Assembly: GCA_018136815.1 (NCBI GenBank)
Contig: CM030944.1
Coordinates: forward strand, 1,630,145-1,694,144
DNA from: Isochrysis galbana
Lineage: Eukaryota > Haptophyta > Isochrysidales > Isochrysidaceae
Length of the DNA stretch: 64,000 nucleotides
Reading direction: 5' to 3'
This document shows, one piece after another, positions 46,971-58,794 of the stretch. Position numbers and translations under genes: made by a program. Each line of letters begins with the position of its first letter. Within the stretch, counting starts at the first letter, position 1. The notes beneath the pieces were generated by a model. The model saw nothing but the letters and a program-made list of their open reading frames with translations. It did not search any database and was not told where the DNA came from.

Positions 46971-48105
46971 TCTAACTACTAACCATCCCAACATCATGTT
47001 TCCAAGGCGTTACCATGATTATGATTGTAATTTTTGCAGGATCTTTGATCTTTAGAACCTGACACTGACATGTTGTGTGGGTACGTGCTTGCCTTTAGGC
47101 GTCTGTTTGCTGTTTCTGTTTATGGCTTTCGGTCACGGTTACGGGTTTTACTTATTACTTAAGTGTTAAGTGTTTACGTTCACGGTTGCATTATTTGTTT
47201 AACCCCTCGGGGCATGGCGGCGAAATACCAGGTGGCCGCTTTTCCTCCAACCGGCAAAGTTGAGGGGCAAAGCTGCTCAGATACGCCCAAAATAGGCGCG
47301 AGGGGGAGCGTAAAAAAATGCGAACCTCAAGATGCACACTTTCTCCCCCTCCCCCCCCCCCCCCCGACGGAGCCCCGGGCCCCTTTTCACGCCTCCCTCC
47401 AGCATAGCCAGCCCCCCTTGTGGACCCCTTTCCCCACCTAAATTTCGCGCGAAATGGCGCGCGGCATAATGGCCCAAATTTTGAAAAAAAAATCCTGAAA
47501 TCTGTACCCCTCCCTATATGGCAGTGTGAATCTAGTTAGCGCACGCCGCGGGCGCGGCCATAGATCATCAAGAAGTTTTTTTGCATCCTTCTCTCGTTCA
47601 TGGCACCTCACAACCGCCACATCTAAACTCACGCTCTCCATTCCCAGCCTTCCTTTGCTGGGTAGAGACGGTCCTAGCACATGCGTAAAACCACAGCACA
47701 ATCTTCTTCACGGCACGGGTCAGTAGACGCGGGTGAAGACTATTCCGGAGCCCATTATGGGAGGGAAGCCGGCAACTGCCTCGCTGGACGTCAAAGAAAG
47801 TGACAGATAGGGCCAACATCCCGCAAGTGAAGAAACGATGCCGCGGGGTGTTGAAGGAGTCCGGGAAGCGGCGACGTGCCTAGCATGATAGACTAGGGCA
47901 ACGCGGGACCTTGACGGAAAGAGGGCAGCGCGAACGCCAGGGAAAAAGCACGCTCCTCAGTTTCAAGAGTGAGGACGTGTGGAAGAGCAAGACCCAGGTA
48001 GAGGGAGAACCTTCCTCTCGCGGAATGCCAACGAGTGACTTCCCCCCTGCTTCCGGTAGAACACATACAGAGTCAGTCAAGCGTGCTGTTCTACGGCCGG
48101 CTCTG
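46971..48105. other. no gene recognised
   Basis: 47430-47490 contains the AAATTTCGCGCGAAATGG palindromic motif also at 15450 and 36100. Remaining frames are short. No supported gene. Confidence 0.4.
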
Positions 48106-49494
48106 TCACTCTCCCTGCCAAGCTGCTCGTGATTCGGCCGGAGGTGAGACGGCGCGCAACTCAGCACATGTTTCGGCGAGTGTGTGATGCAGCCGTAGCA
48201 AGACTGAACGGACCACGTCTTCACGGGCGGGCGCATTGGAGACGGTCGTGTGAGCGGAGCAAGCTGTGGGTGTATCACTCATACTTGGAGCATTGGGGAC
48301 GGTCGTGTCAGCAGAGCAAGCTGTGGGAGTATCACTCATACTTGGAAGACTGGACGGCATGCCGCCTGCCACCTGAGCCACGTTCGCAGGTCGGACCAGC
48401 TCCTTAAGCTCTGACTCCAATTCGAGACACAACCTCAGAACATTAGAAATTGCGGCCGCAGAGATCTCTCGACGCCCCCCGTTTCCCGTCGGTTCCACAT
48501 TCGCATCGTGCTGATTGGACCATGTGCCGTCGCTGAACCGAGCACGTTTGTGCTCAGGAGCTCCGGCGTCATCTTCAACAAAGAAGGGATCGACCACCAG
48601 TTGCGAGTGTATCGAACATGTGCTTCGAGGTGTGGATGACGCCAACGGCATTTGGTCCTCAAGAGCCGCACCAAGTTCGGCGTCTATCTCCGCGCTATCC
48701 TTGCGCATGTCAACAAGAGAAAAGGCGGGCGTCCCACATGGTGACTCATGCGATTGCAAATTATCAGTTGGCAGCATTCCCTTTGCAAGCGATGGGGACT
48801 GCTGCGAGTCCATCGTCTGCCCATCCCCATGAGGTACCATAGAGCTGCTACTGACCGCACTCGCCACATGGAGCGTGCGCGGAGGGTACAGCGGCACTAG
48901 AGTTCCCTTGGAAACGGCGAGGTGAAGTGTCCTGTCATCCCAGATGATCTCCCGCGGGACCTGCGGCCAGTGGGCTGGAAGCCAAGTCGCCGCTGTGTAA
49001 CACGCTTCCGAACTGCCATCACGGAACGACTCTGATCTCCCCTGTTGGTCGGCTCTGTCCACGAGTTGTTCTGTTAGTGGCGTCCGAAACACTACGAGAC
49101 GTTCACCTGTGCATTGAAATGTCTGATTGATCACCCGGCACAACGGCAGCATCCTTGACCGATGACGCATCCACACTGATCCAGACGCGCTATTCTGGAC
49201 CTTGCCGTACAATTCCCGGGGCAGCACTCGCACCCTGTTGACGGGGATGCAGATGCCCTGGTCGCGGCACTTGTGGCAAAAACGAGTCTGTAGGTGGTCG
49301 CGTCCACCCGCGTGTGCGGGGCCGCAGTCTGTGCATCCAGAGATCAGGCTTCCCCAGCACTGATCGAGTCCAGAGAGGCGTGTGCTGCTGGACACTTGTT
49401 TGAGAGATGGAGCGGAGGAGCTGGCGGCACCTGCTCGCGCTTGCTCACTGGACTCGCCGCCCGGCGCGCCGTCAGCAGCGTCTTCTCGCTCCAT
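48106..49494 (-). CDS. unrecognised protein with Cys-rich zinc-binding-like module
   Basis: 462 aa from Met at 49494 (MEREDAADGAPGG), single exon. Residues 45-85 hold a Cys/His cluster: QCWGSLISGCTDCGP...FCHKCRDQGICIP, i.e. C-x7-C-x2-C-x15+-C-x2-C-x6-C, likely to bind zinc. A basic segment (VRVLPRELYGKV, SVWMRHRSRMLP) and FRTPLTEQLVDRAD follow. The middle is Ser-rich with KRARF, a possible nuclear signal. Near the C-terminus the 15-residue unit SMSDTPTACSA(D/H)TT is tandemly duplicated (48243-48340). I do not know the family; a nuclear regulatory protein is possible (inference). The frame extends upstream as Pro-rich low complexity, hence this start. Confidence 0.5.
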   Translation of the reverse strand: MEREDAADGAPGGESSEQARAGAASSSAPSLKQVSSSTRLSGLDQCWGSLISGCTDCGPAHAGGRDHLQTRFCHKCRDQGICIPVNRVRVLPRELYGKVQNSASGSVWMRHRSRMLPLCRVINQTFQCTGERLVVFRTPLTEQLVDRADQQGRSESFRDGSSEACYTAATWLPAHWPQVPREIIWDDRTLHLAVSKGTLVPLYPPRTLHVASAVSSSSMVPHGDGQTMDSQQSPSLAKGMLPTDNLQSHESPCGTPAFSLVDMRKDSAEIDAELGAALEDQMPLASSTPRSTCSIHSQLVVDPFFVEDDAGAPEHKRARFSDGTWSNQHDANVEPTGNGGRREISAAAISNVLRLCLELESELKELVRPANVAQVAGGMPSSLPSMSDTPTACSADTTVPNAPSMSDTPTACSAHTTVSNAPAREDVVRSVLLRLHHTLAETCAELRAVSPPAESRAAWQGE

Positions 49495-50349
49495 CGGGTG
49501 GCTCTGAATGTGACGAGTCCACGATCGTGGAGTGGAGGTGGAGGGAAGGGCGGGCAGTAGGACTTGCGGGGGTAGGCAATGGGGAGCGGGTGGGCGAGAG
49601 GGGGGAGGGGCGCTGGGGTGGGCTAGGAGCAATGAGGGGAGAGGTGCCGTGCCGCGGGGAGGGAGCGCGCGCGCGGGGGGGGGGGGGGAGGGCGGGGGGA
49701 GGGGGCGGAGTTTAGCCTGAAAGGAGGGATGATGGGGTAGCATCTCCCTCCGATCTCCCCCGCGGGAGCGACCGATCTATTTCGATACGAGGCTCGATCA
49801 AGAGTGACACCCTCCATCCCCGAGCCCAAAGAGTGATGAGATCACAAAAATAGCATGTATTTCATCAGTCTCGCCCCGACAAGAGATTGCCGCCCGGCAG
49901 CGCCTCGGTGCCGAGTGGCTGAGCGGCTTGATGAAAACATGAAGGCGAGGGAGCGAGGGCTCTGATGAAATCAAGGAATATCTTGGGGGGGGGCGGGGCG
50001 GGGGGGGGGGGACACCACTCCCCCCGTCGAAAAAGGAACTTGAAGAGTCTCGCGCTGCTAGCCAAGGCGCCAAGGCAAGGAGGCTTCTCAAGATTCTCGC
50101 GCTGCTAGCCAAGGCGCCAAGGCTAGGAGGCTTCTCGCACTTCGAACTTCAAAGCTCCGAAGATTCTAGAGGGTTTTTGCAGGGCTCAAGAAGGTCCCAA
50201 CAAGAGGCCCCCTCAATAGCACCTGGGGGGCGCTCTTGGGGCTCTATTGGGGCCTCGTTGCAAAAGGTGAAACGCGCGTTCTCCTCTCCAAGAGTGGTTC
50301 GACTTGCCTTCTCCTCTGCAGTTCACGGGGGGACGGGGAGGGGCGCGCG
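49495..50349. other. intergenic with short tandem duplication
   Basis: Two units of CTCGCGCTGCTAGCCAAGGC with following GCCAAGG sequence, period about 47 bp, at 50045-50150. No gene. Confidence 0.5.
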
Positions 50350-50628
50350 ATGCCGACGCGCCCCTTCACCGCGCAGGAGTTGGAGGATGCAGAGCTGGCC
50401 ACATGCCACATGCTCCTGGCCCAACAGAGGCAGAGGCGCAATTGGCGCCAGCGCAATCTTGGACGGCTGGATTTCGCACACCGTGCATCCGAGCGCGTCG
50501 AGCGCGTCCTGCTTGCACTTGCAGCAGAGACGCGCTCGCGCTCCATGCGCTCACGCAGATTGGCCCAGAGCGTCTTTGGCTGGCGAGGCTGCAGCGGGAG
50601 GCAACGGAGGTTGAGCAGGTCGTTGTGA
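50350..50628 (+). CDS. short basic ORF, uncertain
   Basis: 92 codons from ATG at 50350: MPTRPFTAQELEDAELATCH...RNWRQRNLGRLDFAHRASERVERVLLALAAE. Amphipathic, Arg-rich, with a codon pattern like real genes, but no family and no support from context. The opposite strand is also open. May be a fragment of a mobile-element protein. Confidence 0.22.
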   Translation: MPTRPFTAQELEDAELATCHMLLAQQRQRRNWRQRNLGRLDFAHRASERVERVLLALAAETRSRSMRSRRLAQSVFGWRGCSGRQRRLSRSL

Positions 50629-50879
50629 CGAGTTGAACGCGTTGCTGCACACATCCAACTGGCGACGGAGAGGAGGAAGGGTTTACGGCGGGAGGCGCGG
50701 CTGGAAGACGACCGTCGGTCCAAGACCATACGTGTCGATGGGAGACCATAAAATGGCGCAAATGTCGATGACGCTGGTTGACATTTGTCAATCAATGCGG
50801 ATGGATTAAGTAATACAAGGCCACACACACACGTCAATACGTCAATCACGCATCGCACACATCATACCCATTGCTAAAA

Positions 50880-51290
50880 AAAAAATCTGAAGTTTCTGGG
50901 CTACACACCTACTACATTACCGGTATTTCCCTTCACTATCTACGCCGCCCTTAAGTTCCCTTTCTCCACCTCTTCCCCTGCCCCCCTTCTTTCCTTTTTC
51001 TTCGGTTTCCGGGGTCCGGCCTTGGTGCACTACCTAAGGCCTGGTTCGGAGTGTGGGGGCCGGGCAGGCCTGCTGTGTTCTCTCTCTTGGTGTGCGCGCC
51101 TGACCGCGGTCGCATCTAGTATGGTGGTGGTGCCGGGCCCATTTCGTCACCGGTGGTTTCCTTGGGCCATGTCCATGTCTCGTTGGCTCATTCGTCTTTG
51201 TTGTGAATCATACCCATTGCTAATAATGCATTCGCCTCAACATGTCATAGTCCCTGCGCACATTGTCCTCTGCCTGCAGTCTAGCTACTA
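50880..51290 (-). mobile_element. retroelement 3' end, copy B
   Basis: Reverse of copy A at 42403-42985: minus strand reads GLPGPHTPNQALGSAPRPDP, then NRRKRKEGGQGKRWRKGT and stop, then the trailer to GTAGCCCAGAAACTTCAGAT and an A/T run at 50877-50887. The 5' part beyond about 51290 is missing. Confidence 0.65.
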
Positions 51291-51543
51291 GCTAGCTCAC
51301 GCTCGCGCCCTGCCCGCCTACGATGTGCGGCGATGCTTACTGCTCTGCCGACAAATCTGCCAACCTGCGAGCACGCTCAAAGTCATGTGAAGCTGGAGGA
51401 GGGGGGTGGGGTTCAAGGCTGTGGCCCGCGCCCTCGCGACCGCCCACGCTTGCGCAACCGCGGGGGCGGGGGGGGAGGCGCGGGGCGCGGGGCGCGGGGG
51501 GGGGACAGCTCCCGGCGTCGGGCGGCGGGGGGAGGGGCGGGGG
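51291..51543. other. G/C-rich spacer, no gene
   Basis: Contains GCGGGGCGCGGGG-type runs leading into the hAT terminus. Nothing else seen. Confidence 0.4.
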
Positions 51544-51777
51544 GAAAGGGAATCCCCCCCAAACATGTAACATGTATTCATGTATTCCAACGTTGGGGTA
51601 ACAGCTTGTAATGGCCCGGTTTAACCTGTTAATGGTAATGGCCACTAACTGGGTATCATAAGTATTAACACCCCTAAAAACTCAACCTCAACCTCAACTT
51701 GTTAACTTGTTAATGTATTGACCCTGAAAAACTACTAATGGGTTTCCAAAAAACTTGCCTGTTAATGATCAGCCCTA
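51544..51777 (-). mobile_element. hAT terminus, inverted relative of 19194-19430
   Basis: Minus strand begins at 51777 with TAGGGCTGATCATTAACAGG and keeps the TTAACAGG/TTAACAAG motifs and the CCAACGTTGGAATACATG palindrome found at 19365. The rest of the element is missing, so it is a solo end. Confidence 0.75.
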
Positions 51778-51789
51778 GTCTTGCCACTC

Positions 51790-52525
51790 GTCATCCTCAT
51801 CTTGGCATGCCTGCTTATGGCTTGCCAAATGGCTTGCCAGGAGCAGATGGTCTCACGTCTCATTCCCTTCCCCACAGGCTCGCCTGACTCGCTCGTCCTG
51901 GCCCGGCGAGGCTAGCCCATTGCTCCAACCCCTCCTCCCCCCCCGTTCGACAGCCAGACAGGTGCAGCGTGGGGGCTTCTGAGGCTCAGGATGAGCGCCA
52001 GCGAGGGAGATGGAGAGGCGGAGAGGCAGGGGAGGCCAGGGCCCAGCTTCAGCCTCCTCTGCCCCCTGAGCTGGCCTCCAAGAGCCTCTAGGAGTCGCCA
52101 GAGGGCAGCTGGAGGCTTGTCGCTTGTCGCAGGCGTGACGGATCCGAGGTTACCATCGCGCGTGCTGCAAGAGAGGGGAGAGAGGGCGCGGAGAAGGGGG
52201 GGCGTGAGCGAGCAAAGCTCCGCCCACTGAAAAATAGGTAAGTCCCGCACCTGTTTACAGGACAAGTCGGGACTGAAGACTGAGGCCGCCGCCAGTCCGG
52301 TAGGCATAGGAGGAAGGGGGGAACGGATCACCGGGGGGGGGGGGGGGCGCGGGCGGGCCACCGGACCATATCTACGACGCCCTTCACCCTACCCCCCTAG
52401 TCGTGCGCACGGGGTGAGTCGCCTGATGGCGGGGGGAGAAGGGCCGCGGGAGTGGTGGTGTAGAAAGTTTGCTGCGTGAAAAAAGTAGTGGGTCCGCGGC
52501 CGCGTGTGCGGTCAGAATATTAAAT
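51790..52525 (+). repeat. single R2-R3 arm
   Basis: Forward copy of the arm seen at 6895-7655, without a facing partner. It holds the empty target site for the 858-bp element (AAAAATAGGT at about 52230-52240). Confidence 0.8.
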
Positions 52526-52876
52526 AATTTATTTTTTACATACTACATATTCTACTCTTGCTACGTACTACTTCTTGTTTGAAGATCAATCCCAATCAGC
52601 ATTCCAACTTGACGTCCCAAGTAGCTGGAACCACAGCCATGTGCACGTAGCATATACCTGCACCCTGGTCTATGCGCTTCTCACTGCTCGACTCGTGCTC
52701 TGCTACGTAGAAGAGTTGCTCTTGAGCACACAAGCCTCTTGGCCTTGAGCGAGGCGTCTTCTCGACCATCGCACAGGGTGAAGTGCGGCAGGCGTAAGGA
52801 GTTGGAATGCGCGGTGATTCGCCCGATTAAGTAAGATAAGCACCCCGCGAGGGCGCCATCGGTCGCATCCGCCGCC
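52526..52876. other. no gene recognised
   Basis: Unique sequence downstream of the DUF1499 gene. Nothing supported. Confidence 0.4.
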
Positions 52877-53455
52877 TCACATCACTCCTGGTGCGTCCCA
52901 GCCTTTAGCACGCAAGGCGGCAGCAATGTAGTTGACGCGTTTGGTGTTGACGCCGAGATCGGAATCGCCAATGCGGGAGGAGGATCGGACCGCGACAGAT
53001 TCGTCTCCAATGGACACCTCGAAATCATCGATGAATGGCTTGCCGCCGTTGAAGAACTTGGCGAAGTTGCCGATACCAGACTTAAACTCGAGCCTCGCAT
53101 AGCCAGTGCTGGCGAGCTGATCATCAGCAAAGGCCCATCCACCGAGGTCGACGCCCGCCTGTCCTTCCTGCGGGTAGGCCTCGAGGACTGAACGGAGTGA
53201 GGCCACCGCCTCCGCCTTGGACGCGCCCGCGGGGAACTTCCAGACAGGGAGGGAGCCAACGTTGGTCTTGCCAGCGCTAGAGAGGCAGTTGTTGGCGCCA
53301 CTCTTACAGGCGGCGACGGAGGCGTGAGCGGCGGGCGAGAGCGAGTAGAGGGCGAATGGCGCGGCCGCCAGTGCCGCGCGCCGGCTCAGCGCCGAGCCCG
53401 CAGGCGTGGGCAGGTGCAGGCTGAGCGCGCTGACAACGAGAGCGAGCACCGACAT
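52877..53455 (-). CDS. DUF1499 family protein, predicted thylakoid lumen
   Basis: 192 aa, single exon. The N-terminus has a hydrophobic signal (VLALVVSALSLHLP) and then SRRAALAAAPFALYSLSPAAHAS, a twin-Arg-like lumen-targeting domain with an A-x-A-type cleavage site. The mature part shows the DUF1499 pattern: CKSGANNCLSS (CPxxxNCVSS), then VEAYPQEGQ...DLGGWAFADDQLASTGYARLEF, DDFEVSIGDESVAVRSSSRIGDSDLGVNTKRVNYI (compare IxVRSASRxGxSDLGVNRKRVE). Function of the family is unknown; algal and plant members are plastid-located. The gene is complete with a compact upstream region. Confidence 0.88.
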   Translation of the reverse strand: MSVLALVVSALSLHLPTPAGSALSRRAALAAAPFALYSLSPAAHASVAACKSGANNCLSSAGKTNVGSLPVWKFPAGASKAEAVASLRSVLEAYPQEGQAGVDLGGWAFADDQLASTGYARLEFKSGIGNFAKFFNGGKPFIDDFEVSIGDESVAVRSSSRIGDSDLGVNTKRVNYIAAALRAKGWDAPGVM

Positions 53456-55340
53456 CCTCTCTCTTATCTCTTAAGAGGCGGCTGGAAGCACCTGCAAAGG
53501 TGCTTCGAGACCCCTTTTTATTCCTAGCATATTGGCGGCCCCTTGGAGCCTAGAGGATACCAAGATTGAGCTGGAGCCTTGCCATCAATATGGAGGACTA
53601 ATCTTATGCATAAGATGGAGTCGCATTGCCCGAAATTTGCTCCCATGACCTGATCGGTGGCGATGCTGCCGACGAGCCGGCGTCGCACGTCGTTCACAAC
53701 GCATGCTGCAGGAGATCGAGTCGCAGTTCACAACTCTCATCAACATTGTACGTGTCGGGGGCATTTATTGATGCTGAGTAATCTAAGCTTTACAAATCAT
53801 ACACAAGATGAACCGCTCACAAACCCTTTGGACCAGAATATTTGATGGGCACAGCGTTCCCCTTTGAGACAGACCACATACAAGCGAGCGGAGACGAGCA
53901 CACAACACACACAAGCACTCAGACTGCACGTGCGCGCATTGCAGTGGACTGCCTGCGCGTCGCCGTGGCCAGCGCGCAGGTAGTCCATATGTGTCTAGCC
54001 ATAACACTCCCTGATCGAGCGCGCAGACACAGATAGCCTGCCGTAAAATTGCTGGCTCGTGCTCGTGCGCTGCGCCGTTGCCGCTGCAGCAGCCAACCGC
54101 CAACACCAGCAGCCACTCGCCCGCCACTGTGGCGATCGGAACGTGCCGACCCACAAACAAAGGCAACCAGGCTTGTCAGTCCCCCTTCCCACCGCCTAGA
54201 TGTTCGCCCATCTGCTCGTGAAAGGTGAAGCACCTTTCGCGGCGCGCGCATGCAGCGCCGCCCAGGTGGCACAAATGGTGACCTAGCTCGCGCTGCGCGT
54301 CGAGCTGGGGGCTAGGGCCAAGATATGATGGGTGAGGGGTATGGAGACGCCCTCTCATGCCGCTACAGCCGCCAACGAGGTGGTCTGCGAGTCATGGGAG
54401 GGCACGGCGCGGCGCGGCGACGGCGTGCAGCACCTCCGAAGGTGCTTCGCCTCTTAAGAGATCTTCCTCTTGCTCCACCGACTCGCTCGTCGAGCTCGCC
54501 CTCCTCCTCGCCCACATTCCCCTTCTCTCTCCGATCTCTTCTCTGAAGATTCTATGTCTCTCTATCGGGTCTTCCTCGTAACACTGCCTCGACTCCTACG
54601 TGTGTCCTTCTTCCCCCCCACGATTTGGCGCGACGAGAAGTAAATGGAACTCCCTCCTTCTCCATGTAAATCTCTCACCTCACCTCCCTCCTCTGCCTCT
54701 CCTCTTCGCACTCCACTCTTCTCTGTTTTTGATGCCTGTTCTTCCGTTCTTCTCTCCTCGGGTCGGTGGTCGTCAGTCTCCCCGCTCCCCCCGCTCCCCC
54801 CCCCCCCGCTCCCCGTCGGAGATCGGCTGTCGGGTCCCCCTTGCGGTATCTTCCACCCCCCCCCCCCCCATTGGAAGCAGCCGGTAGAAGGGGTAGAAAA
54901 AAAAACCCTCGCTCTCCGCCTGCTTGTGCTCTCTCTCTCTCTTTCTCTCTCCCTCCCCCCCCCCCCTCTCTTCACTCCGTTTTTCTCCTCCTCTCGCCCT
55001 TCTTCTTATCTCTCTCTCATTGCCGACGATGCTCTCCTCCTTCGTCTCCCCTCTCCCCCTCTCCCCCTGTGCTCCTGCGCGCGCCAACCCTGTGATCTAC
55101 ATACTCAGCGCATCTCTCTTCTCTCTCCACGAGCTCCCTCTCTCTCACAACAAGCACTCCCTTCTTCCCTCTCTCTTCACTCCCGCCCCTTCTTCCTCTC
55201 CCCTTACGGCCTGGCAGCCGCGGCGCGCCCTTGTGCCTTTGGTCCCTCCCTATCTCTCTCCCTCCCCCCTTCCTCCCCTCCCCCCGCCACTCCCTCCCTC
55301 GAGCTCCCGCAATGATCTCTTCGCCGCTGCCTCTCCATGA
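53456..55340. other. intergenic; pyrimidine-rich from about 54,480
   Basis: 53,520-54,470 has short frames only. 54,480-55,340 is CT/C-rich simple sequence leading to the Pro-rich gene. No gene seen. Confidence 0.5.
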
Positions 55341-55640
55341 CCCCCCCCCTCACGCCGCCGCCGCCCCGCAATCCTCGCTGCTCTCTCTCTTGCTCTCTCT
55401 TGCGGCCTGCTGCTGTATCGCCGCGCGCCGCCTGCACAGCAGCGCCCTCCCTCCCTCCTCTCTTCCCAGGACGAGCGGGCCGACGTGAGGGGGGCACCGG
55501 AAGAAAAGAAGGAGCAATACTCGCAGGAGGAGGCCGACCTGCGCTTCGCCATGCTCCTCCAAAAGGCTCATGAGATGCATAGTGACGCTCGGCCGCCTGA
55601 TGCCGATAGACCCCCACCGCCCTCGCCTTCGCCACCACCA

Positions 55641-55673
<33 letters not shown>

Positions 55674-57446
55674 TGGTCGCCAGCGCCCTCGCCGCCGCCG
55701 CTCGCGCCGCCACCCAGCCCCAACCCGCGCGCGCCAGCGCCGAACCCGCCTGAGCCAGACGGGCCGCCGCCGCGCCCGCCACCCTCGCCCATGCCACCAC
55801 CACCTTCGGCACCGCCGCCGCCAGTATCGCCGCCCACATTCTCGCCCGCGCCGCCTCCTTCGCCTAATCCTGCTTCACCCCCGCCTTCTCCCGACCCAAC
55901 ACCGCCTCCGCCCTCCCCCGACCCGACACCGCCGCCGCCCTCGCCTGACCCAACGCCGCCGCCTCCCTCCCCCGGTCCAATGCCGCCACCACCTTCGCCC
56001 GGCCCTGAACCGCCCCCCCCCTCCCATAGCCCTGTGCCGCCACCGCCCTCGCTAAGACCAGCCCCGCCGCCTCCCTCGCCCGGCATAATTCTACCGCTGC
56101 CCTCTACGCGCATGGAGGTCAAGTCAATGCCATCTAGCTTTCGAGGTACTGGCGAGCAGGGACCAATCGAGTCGGGTAAACGCCCTGCTGACGTCGCCCC
56201 AGCTCCAGCCAACCACGCGGGTGCCGCAACGGCAACTTCGCTAGGCCAGACGGCGGGTGCGGTCGCCGATAGAATGCGACCGGATGCCCCGATCGTAGCG
56301 GAATCTTCTGAGATTTCAGCGGCGGAACAACAGGTGCGTGCAACGCACAAGTCGACGGAAGGACTACCAGACTGGTACATTCAGATGTACCACTTGGGAG
56401 AGGACGTGTCGGCGGACGAGAGCACCGAGCCGCAGACTTCCTCTACTGAGACCGAGCACGTGCGCGAGGCGAGAGCCAACACGAACGGGGCTACATCATC
56501 TGTTTCGACCGGCACGCCCGCTCCATCAGCTTCGAACACTCCCATGTCCGCCGACAACAAAATGGCGGCCAAACCTTCTTCAGCGCCTTCCACAGACAAG
56601 GCGATAAGCTCGTACAAGGAGGACGCGATCTCAGACGTTGGTGAGGCGGAGGTGGTCTCCGCGCCGCTGGAACAGCCCGAGACGGCAGAGAGGCCCGGGT
56701 GGTGGGTTGGGCAGTGGGGCGTGCCCGCCCAAACACAGCGTGAGACCGACCAACCTGTAACAGTGCATCGGTCTGAGCAAGGGGCAGTGGTAGACACTGC
56801 ACCCGGACAGGTTTCATCCGACATCGCCGCACCAGGCGCATCCGAGAGTTTTGTATTGCCCGAGTTCGGCGGGCAGACTGCGGCGGGCCGATTGGCCGCA
56901 TTGCTCGAGGCGGGTATTGCGCAGGCCGCGAGCAAGGGGCCGCCTTTGGCACGGTCGGCGAAGGTTGCAACTCAGCAAGCACGGCTTGAAGGGGTGGCCA
57001 CCGCAGCGCCGTCTCCACGCGATGGCTCTACTGTGGACGTAGGCTCGGTACAAACTGCCCAGACAGATGTGTCCCAGGGGCAATTTGCGCCCGCAATCAC
57101 CGAGAGCAATCCTCGTGCCATCTTACATGCGGAGCAAAGTGCCTTACCCAGATCTTTTGGAATAGAACCGTTTGGGGAAGGCTTCAATGTGCAGCAAGGA
57201 GCGGATGTACCTTCCCCGCCACAGATTGACGTATTGGGCAATACCAAGGTTGCGGAAGCGGCCGAGTATTTCGCCAGCAAGCACGGGCTCGGCTCAGCGG
57301 CCGCGCACGAGCTAGCCGCAATCATGCAAAGAGTTGTGTGCGATGCCGGATTAGCCACCAGGACGCCAGACGAGGATGCAGTGGCCCCTTGGGGAGAGGA
57401 CGCTTCTACGTTTGAGGCAAGTGGCAATGCTTGGTGGAGCCGTTGA
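55341..57446 (+). CDS. Pro-rich membrane-anchored or secreted protein
   Basis: The frame is open from 55341 to a TGA at 57446 (about 700 codons). It begins with a membrane helix (AILAALSLALSCGLLLY), then QEEADLRFAMLLQKAHEM, then about 165 residues of (P)nS P repeats (PPPPSPDPTPPPPSP), which resemble hydroxyproline-rich cell-wall glycoproteins. The remaining 400 residues are Ser/Thr/Ala-rich with two Trp motifs, LPDWYIQMYHLGED and RPGWWVGQWGVP, and end with EYFASKHGLGSAAAHELAAIMQ and NAWWSR. No in-frame ATG precedes the helix; an ATG at 55337 is one base out of frame across an eight-C run (55341-55348), so a homopolymer error or an unseen exon is likely. Surface or wall location is inferred. 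Confidence 0.6.
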
Positions 57447-58794
57447 TGATCAATTGAGTTGTTCGCGTGATTCTGCAAATTTGGGCCGGGCGCGTCGGTT
57501 TCGAGAAGTGTACCTGTGAGTGTGACAACGCATATTGCAAGATTGGCGTTAGTGCGCTCTTTAGACATGAGATGTGAAATGGAAGGGGGGAGGACAGCAT
57601 TCGACGTGTTGGGCGTCGCGGCAGCAAGATGCCGATGGCCTTAAATTGTCGCCTCTTCATTATGCTGGTGCTGGGTGTAAAGAACTCAGTTTATACTTGG
57701 TCGCGATGGCGATGGAGCGCGCCGACGCGGCTTTTCTCTCCTCAGGGCGCCCCCGCTGCCGCGGGTGGCCCCCCTCCCCATTGTCCGTCGAATCAAGCGG
57801 ATGCTTGATCGTGAGGCAAGTCTCAAGGGGCAGAGGGCACTATCTTGAGCAGGAGGCGGAGCGCTCTAGCTACTAGCTACATGGCGACACAAATCAACCT
57901 ATTTTTATAAGTAGGGGTCAATATCAATATCAGGGCTGTACGTGCTTCAAGTGATTCAATCTTAGTCATTCTATGGGCCTTGACTATGCAGTCATAGTCA
58001 CACCATAGCCTCTGACTATATACTACTAGTCATGCATAGCCCTCTGACTATTGACTACTAGTCATAGCATGGGAGCTTGAATCACTGACTATGATCAGAC
58101 TATAGTCATATGGGTATATAGATATTGTGTCTTGATGTTAATCTAATTTTAGTTCTTTTCGCCTCGTTTACGTGCGCAAGAATTGGTACCTGCACCGCGA
58201 TCAAACTACGGACGAGATGTCATGGTACTTGTATGTGAGCAAGTATGGCGTGGGAGGGCGTCTCCTGTAGATAGAGCACTCTAGGGCTAGCCGCTGTTCA
58301 GGAGGATGCCCCCATTGATGGGCAACAAGAAGGTGTGTGTCTGAGATGTTTGAAGATGATGATGATGGGGATGGGACTATTTGGTGCCTGAGCGGTGTGG
58401 GTGTGGATGGAGAGCGAGAGCGAGAGTGACTGATGGTAGCATTGTCTCGGACGATGGATCCAATAACATTGTGCCGCTAGTATAGTATTATACAGTATTG
58501 AGTATTGTCGTGCGCGCATTTTTGACCTCGAGCCGCTCGATCATTGCGCAGTTTAGTATATCTGGCTCCGCAACCCGCAACCCGCAATGCGTAGGCATTG
58601 TTTGACAGACGGCGCGCAGCGCGCTCTGCTCTCTGCCCTGCTTTGCTCGCGCGCTTGCGCAGTGGCAGTGACTATAGTCGCGCTGCTCTAGTCGTAGTCA
58701 AGTCGGCCCCCTGACTAGCATAGTCAAGTCATGCCATAGCCTCTGACTATTGACTACTAGTCATAGATAGCCTTCTGACTATTGACTACTAGTC
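57447..58794. repeat. R5 copy and TAGTCA-rich repeats
   Basis: 57685-57830: relative of 13430-13530 (GTTTATACTTGGTCGC...ATGGAGCGCGCC). 57960-58110 and 58670-58797: short tandem CTCTGACTATTGACTACTAGTCATAG units on either side of about 550 bp of unique sequence. No gene. Confidence 0.65.
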
